Below, in pieces: positions 60,869 to 64,000 of a stretch of 64,000 bases of DNA (position 1 is the first letter of the stretch; every line of letters begins with the position of its first letter). Source of the DNA: Reyranella massiliensis 521 (GTDB lineage: Bacteria; Pseudomonadota; Alphaproteobacteria; Reyranellales; Reyranellaceae). The notes below the pieces were generated by a model, which did not search any database, was not told where the DNA came from, and was given only the letters and a program-made list of their open reading frames with translations. The DNA is taken from NCBI GenBank assembly GCA_945862125.1, contig CAMAYC010000002.1:1-64000 (forward strand). Reading direction: 5' to 3'. Made by a program: the position numbers and the translations under genes.

Positions 60869-60920
60869 CTATCCGCTGGCCGCCAGCAATCGCGTCTTGC
60901 TCTCGGCGATGCCCAGCACC
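60869..60920. repeat. Imperfect direct repeat, copy 1 (decayed gltX tail)
   Basis: 52 bases matching 62746-62797 in the same orientation at roughly three quarters of positions; the best-kept core is gccgccag-aatcgcg and gctctcggcg. The two copies flank glnS. Confidence 0.7.
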
Positions 60921-60930
60921 ACCGGCACTC
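60869..60930 (-). pseudogene. Decayed gltX 3'-end fragment downstream of glnS
   Basis: Just after the glnS stop, the minus strand reads in frame VPVVLGIAESKTRLLAASG then stop. This matches the C-terminus of the intact gltX in this window, [18 protein letters not shown], at about 11 of the last 17 positions. At DNA level, the last 52 bases (60869-60920) agree with 62746-62797 at roughly three quarters of positions, including the stop codon. It has no start and is a relic, not a gene. Confidence 0.7.
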
Positions 60931-62628
60931 CTAACCCTGCACCTGCACCTTCGCCCAGGTGTCCCGCAGTTCGATCGTGCGGTTGAACACCAGAGCGTCC
61001 GGCCGGCTCTCCAGGTCCGGGCAAAAATAGCCCAGCCGCTCGAACTGCACGGCTTCCCCTTCAGGCGTCTCTGCCAATGCGGGCTCCAGCAGCGCGTCCG
61101 ACAGGACTTCGAGCGAGCCTGGATTCAGGTCGGCGTCGAGATCACCACCGGCGCCAGGGTCAGGCCGATTGAAGAGCGTGCTGTACAATCGGACTTCGGC
61201 GGGAAGAGCGTCCCGTGCGGACACCCAGTGCAGGGTGGCCTTCACCTTTCGACCGTCCGGCGCGTTGCCGCCGCGGCTCGCGGGATCGTAGGTGCAACGC
61301 AGTTCCACGACGTCGCCGACGGCATCCCTGACCACCTCGCGGCAGGTCACGAGATAGGCGTAGCGCAACCTGACCTCTCGTCCCACGGCCAGCCGGAAGA
61401 ACTTGTTCGACGGATTCTCCATGAAGTCGTCGCGCTCGACGAAGATTTCCCTGCCGAAGCGAAGGCGACGCGTGCCCGCGCCTGGATTCCCCGGATGGTT
61501 GACGGCCTCCAGCTCTTCAACGTGGTCTTCGGGCAAATTCTCGATCACGAGCTTGAGCGGCCGCAGGACCGCCATGCGCCGCTCAGCCGCCTGATTGAGA
61601 TGATCGCGTATCGCATGATCGAACATGGCCAGATCGACGACACTGTTGGCCTTGGACATGCCGATGCGCCGAACGAAGTCGCGGATCGCCGCCGGCGGCA
61701 CACCGCGGCGGCGCAGGCCTGCGAGAGTCGGCATGCGCGGATCGTCCCAGCCACTGACGATGCCGCGCCGCACCAGATCCGTCAGGTAGCGCTTGGAAAG
61801 GACAGTGTAGCCGATATTGAGGCGGGCAAATTCAGTCTGGCGCGGGCGCGCCGGAACCGGCAAGTGGTCAAGGAACCATTCGTAGAGCGGACGATGGTCC
61901 GCGAACTCCAGCGTGCAGAGCGAGTGGGTGACGTGTTCCAAGGCGTCGGACTGGCCGTGCGCGAAATCGTAAGTCGGGTATATGCACCACTGCGTCCCGG
62001 TACGCGGGTGAGCCACATGCAGTATGCGATACAGCACGGGGTCACGCAGGTTCATGTTGCCGGACGCAAGGTCGATCTTCGCCCGCAGCACGCAGGCGCC
62101 GTTGGCAAACTTGCCGGCGCGCATATCGCGAAACAGGCTGAGATTCGCTTCCACCGAGCGGTCGCGATCTGGCGAGGCGCGGCCCGGTTCCGTCAGCGTG
62201 CCGCGCATCGCCCGCATCTCGTCGGGCGGCGTGTCGTCGACATAGGCGAGGCCGGCGCGAATGAGGTGCTCTGCCCAGTCGTACAACGTCTGGAAATAAT
62301 CCGACGCATGATACAGATGCTCGCCCCAGTCGAAGCCAAGCCAGCGTACGTCTCGCTTGATGGCGTCGATAAACTCCTGCTCCTCCTTCACGGGGTTGGT
62401 ATCGTCAAAGCGAAGGTGGCAGCGGCCGCCATATTCGGTCGCAAGTCCGAAATTCAGGCAGATCGACTTTGCGTGGCCGAGATGCAGATAGCCGTTCGGC
62501 TCCGGCGGAAAGCGAGTAACGATGCTCTGCACTTGTCCGCGGGCGAGATCGGCTTGAACTAGGTCGCGAATGAAATCCCTGACCTCTTCGTTCGCAGCGG
62601 CCTCCAGCATCGTCTTCTTGTCATCCAT
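60931..62628 (-). CDS. glnS: Glutaminyl-tRNA synthetase
   Basis: 565 residues, class I synthetase that charges tRNA-Gln directly. RFPPEPNGYLHLGHAKSICLNFG holds the HIGH motif (HLGH 49-52); VLSKRYL is the KMSKS equivalent; WCIYPTYDFAHGQSDALEHVTHSLCTLEF is the GlnRS hallmark that separates it from GluRS. The C-terminal half forms the two beta-barrel anticodon-binding domains (YLVTCREVVRDA, AVQFERLGYFC). GlnRS is not universal in alphaproteobacteria, many of which make Gln-tRNA through GatCAB, so transfer is likely. It lies downstream of gltX and is flanked by copies of the gltX 3' end. Confidence 0.96.
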   Translation of the reverse strand: MDDKKTMLEAAANEEVRDFIRDLVQADLARGQVQSIVTRFPPEPNGYLHLGHAKSICLNFGLATEYGGRCHLRFDDTNPVKEEQEFIDAIKRDVRWLGFDWGEHLYHASDYFQTLYDWAEHLIRAGLAYVDDTPPDEMRAMRGTLTEPGRASPDRDRSVEANLSLFRDMRAGKFANGACVLRAKIDLASGNMNLRDPVLYRILHVAHPRTGTQWCIYPTYDFAHGQSDALEHVTHSLCTLEFADHRPLYEWFLDHLPVPARPRQTEFARLNIGYTVLSKRYLTDLVRRGIVSGWDDPRMPTLAGLRRRGVPPAAIRDFVRRIGMSKANSVVDLAMFDHAIRDHLNQAAERRMAVLRPLKLVIENLPEDHVEELEAVNHPGNPGAGTRRLRFGREIFVERDDFMENPSNKFFRLAVGREVRLRYAYLVTCREVVRDAVGDVVELRCTYDPASRGGNAPDGRKVKATLHWVSARDALPAEVRLYSTLFNRPDPGAGGDLDADLNPGSLEVLSDALLEPALAETPEGEAVQFERLGYFCPDLESRPDALVFNRTIELRDTWAKVQVQG

Positions 62629-62745
62629 TTACCTGTCACCTCCACGCGGCCACGTGCGCGAGCAAGCCAATTGTAACATTGCTAGCGCGGTCGGCTATGT
62701 CTCGACCACCCCTGTTCAAGCACAAAAGGGTGCCGCGGCGTCGTT

Positions 62746-62797
62746 CTATGCGGCAGCCGCCAGTAATCGCGCCCTGCTCTCGGCGGGCCCCAACACG
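62746..62797. repeat. Imperfect direct repeat, copy 2 (true gltX 3' end)
   Basis: The 3' end of intact gltX, including its stop codon. It pairs with copy 1 at 60869-60920, and glnS lies between the two. Confidence 0.7.
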
Positions 62798-64000
62798 GCC
62801 AGCACTTCGAAGATACCAGGCGACGCGGTCGAGCCGGTCAGTGCGACGCGGAGCGGCTGAGCGACTTGGCCGAGCTTCAGCCCGTTCGCCTCGGCGAATT
62901 TGCGCACGGATTCTTCGATCGCCTTTTCGCTCCAGTCGCACGCCTGCAGCTCCAGCGCCGGCGCGAGCTTGGCCATGACGGCACGGGCGTCGGGCGTCAG
63001 TAAGCCGCGCGCCTTGTCGTCGGAGATCGGCGGCGCGCCAGCGCGTGCGTAGAAAACAAGACTGTCCGCGAGTTCGACCAGGGTGCGGGCGCGCTGCTTG
63101 ACACCGTTCAGGCCGCGCACGATGCGCTCGCGGCCCGCGGCGTCGACGGCAGTGCCCAGCTTGGCCTCGAGCATCGGCATGACCAGAGGCAACAGTTCTG
63201 CGTCCGGCGTCTCACGCAGATAGTGCGCGTTGAGGTTGGTGAGCTTGGCGATGTCGAAGCGCGAGGCCGAGCGACCGACGCCCGCCAGGTCGAACCATTC
63301 GATTGCCTGCTCGGTCGAGATGGTCTCGTCATCGCCATGACCCCAGCCCAGGCGCAGCAGGTAGTTGCGCAGTGCCGCCGGCAGGAAGCCCATGTCGCGG
63401 TAGGCGTCGACGCCTAGTGCGCCGTGGCGCTTGCTGAGCTTGGCGCCATCGGGCCCGTGGATCAGCGGGATGTGGGCATAGACCGGCTCGGGCCAGCCCA
63501 TCGCCTTGATGATCTGGAGCTGGCGGAAGGCATTGTTCAGATGGTCGTCGCCGCGGATGACGTGCGTCACGCCCATGTCGTGATCGTCGACCACGACGGC
63601 CAGCATGTAGGTCGGCGTGCCGTCGGCCCGCAGCAGGATCATGTCGTCGAGCTGGGCGTTCTCGACTGTGACCTCGCCCTGCACGGCGTCGTTGATCACC
63701 GTCTGTCCGGTCTGCGGCGCTTTCAGGCGCACGACCGGCATGATGCCGGCGGGCGCGTCCTTGGGGTCGCGGTCGCGCCAGCGGCCGTCGTAGCGCATCG
63801 GCTTGCCAGCGGCCTTCTGGGCCGCGCGCATCTCATCCAGCTCCTGGGGCGAGGCATAGCAATGGTAGGCATTGCCGGCCGCCAGCATCTGGTTGGCGAC
63901 CTCGGCGTGCCGGGCAGCGCGGGCGAACTGGTAGGTGACTTCGCCGTCCCACGGCAGGCCGAGCCAGGAGAGGCCGTCCAGGATCGCGGCGATCGCCGGT
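62746..64000 (-). CDS. gltX: Glutamyl-tRNA synthetase (5' end outside window)
   Basis: The frame is open to the window edge: above the track's ATG at 63888 it continues with [16 protein letters not shown] ... [14 protein letters not shown], conserved in GluRS, so the true start lies beyond 64000. About 417 residues are visible. The KMSKS motif is [30 protein letters not shown] and [10 protein letters not shown] are also diagnostic. The HIGH motif is in the missing part. The C-terminal anticodon-binding domain is complete. Alphaproteobacteria often have two GluRS copies, one able to charge tRNA-Gln with Glu; which one this is cannot be said. Upstream of glnS in the same direction. Confidence 0.96.
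   Translation of the reverse strand, partial: PAIAAILDGLSWLGLPWDGEVTYQFARAARHAEVANQMLAAGNAYHCYASPQELDEMRAAQKAAGKPMRYDGRWRDRDPKDAPAGIMPVVRLKAPQTGQTVINDAVQGEVTVENAQLDDMILLRADGTPTYMLAVVVDDHDMGVTHVIRGDDHLNNAFRQLQIIKAMGWPEPVYAHIPLIHGPDGAKLSKRHGALGVDAYRDMGFLPAALRNYLLRLGWGHGDDETISTEQAIEWFDLAGVGRSASRFDIAKLTNLNAHYLRETPDAELLPLVMPMLEAKLGTAVDAAGRERIVRGLNGVKQRARTLVELADSLVFYARAGAPPISDDKARGLLTPDARAVMAKLAPALELQACDWSEKAIEESVRKFAEANGLKLGQVAQPLRVALTGSTASPGIFEVLAVLGPAESRARLLAAAA

Noticed and set aside
60430-62562. 710-residue + strand ORF opposite glnS
   Set aside because: Antisense to GlnRS and the DMT gene, which carry clear motifs; the ORF has none.

Overview
The window is a gene-dense, GC-rich piece of chromosome from an alphaproteobacterium. 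The evidence is gene order: tig-clpP-clpX-lon-hup followed by a full 14-gene nuo operon and birA-coaX-rnj; proS-lolC/E-lolD-dnaE; and rpsB-tsf-pyrH-frr-uppS-cdsA-dxr-rseP-bamA-fabZ with gltA nearby. All are well-known alphaproteobacterial blocks. ProS is the short form without the editing insertion, and RNase J and a DUF1467 protein are present. The genus cannot be fixed from sequence alone; a Rhodospirillales/Reyranella-like free-living heterotroph is only a guess. No prophage, insertion sequence, CRISPR array or toxin-antitoxin pair was seen.

Layout. (1) 1-4.6 kb is catabolic and accessory: the 3' end of a sulfatase, a TauD-family dioxygenase, hemP with a Fur-like box facing an unknown gene with several N-terminal cysteines, and an overlapping pair of a CaiB/BaiF CoA-transferase and a hot-dog hydratase. 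(2) 4.6-6.6 kb is the glnB-glnA nitrogen operon with a candidate sigma-54 promoter. (3) 6.6-10.1 kb holds an aminotransferase and three tandem paralogous TetR-like regulators. (4) 10.1-18.8 kb holds tRNA-His, the NAD(P)H-hydrate repair enzyme, tRNA-Leu, the protein quality-control set tig-clpP-clpX-lon, hup, tRNA-Val and tRNA-Asp. (5) 18.8-32.9 kb is nuoABCDEFGHIJKLMN without interruption, coding respiratory Complex I. (6) 32.9-36.8 kb continues with birA, coaX, rnj, an epimerase and DUF1467. (7) 37.0-47.6 kb has a reverse-strand NCS2 purine permease, then proS, a two-permease Lol lipoprotein exporter, dnaE and a DUF72 gene. (8) 47.7-57.9 kb is the translation / isoprenoid / phospholipid / outer-membrane-assembly operon ending in fabZ. 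(9) 57.9-64 kb has a glyoxalase, then a reverse-strand stretch: a small membrane protein, gltA, a DMT exporter, glnS and the incomplete gltX.

The genes form conventional operons, many with 1-10 nt start/stop overlaps. I found no convincing wholly new system. The most notable departures from the expected pattern are: (a) a decayed copy of the gltX 3' end just beyond glnS, so that glnS is flanked by imperfect direct repeats of the gltX tail, suggesting an insertion or duplication that brought glnS in; (b) the absence of lpxD, lpxA, lpxI and lpxB from the bamA-fabZ-gltA neighbourhood where they normally sit; (c) the TetR-like triplet with a shared 11-bp motif upstream; and (d) several clean inverted repeats at promoters (aminotransferase, lon, hup) and a possible small RNA after the DUF1467 gene. 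No stretch over 300 bases lacks a gene; the longest gaps (about 240 bases at 2.3 kb and 270 bases at 36.8 kb) are described in the feature list.
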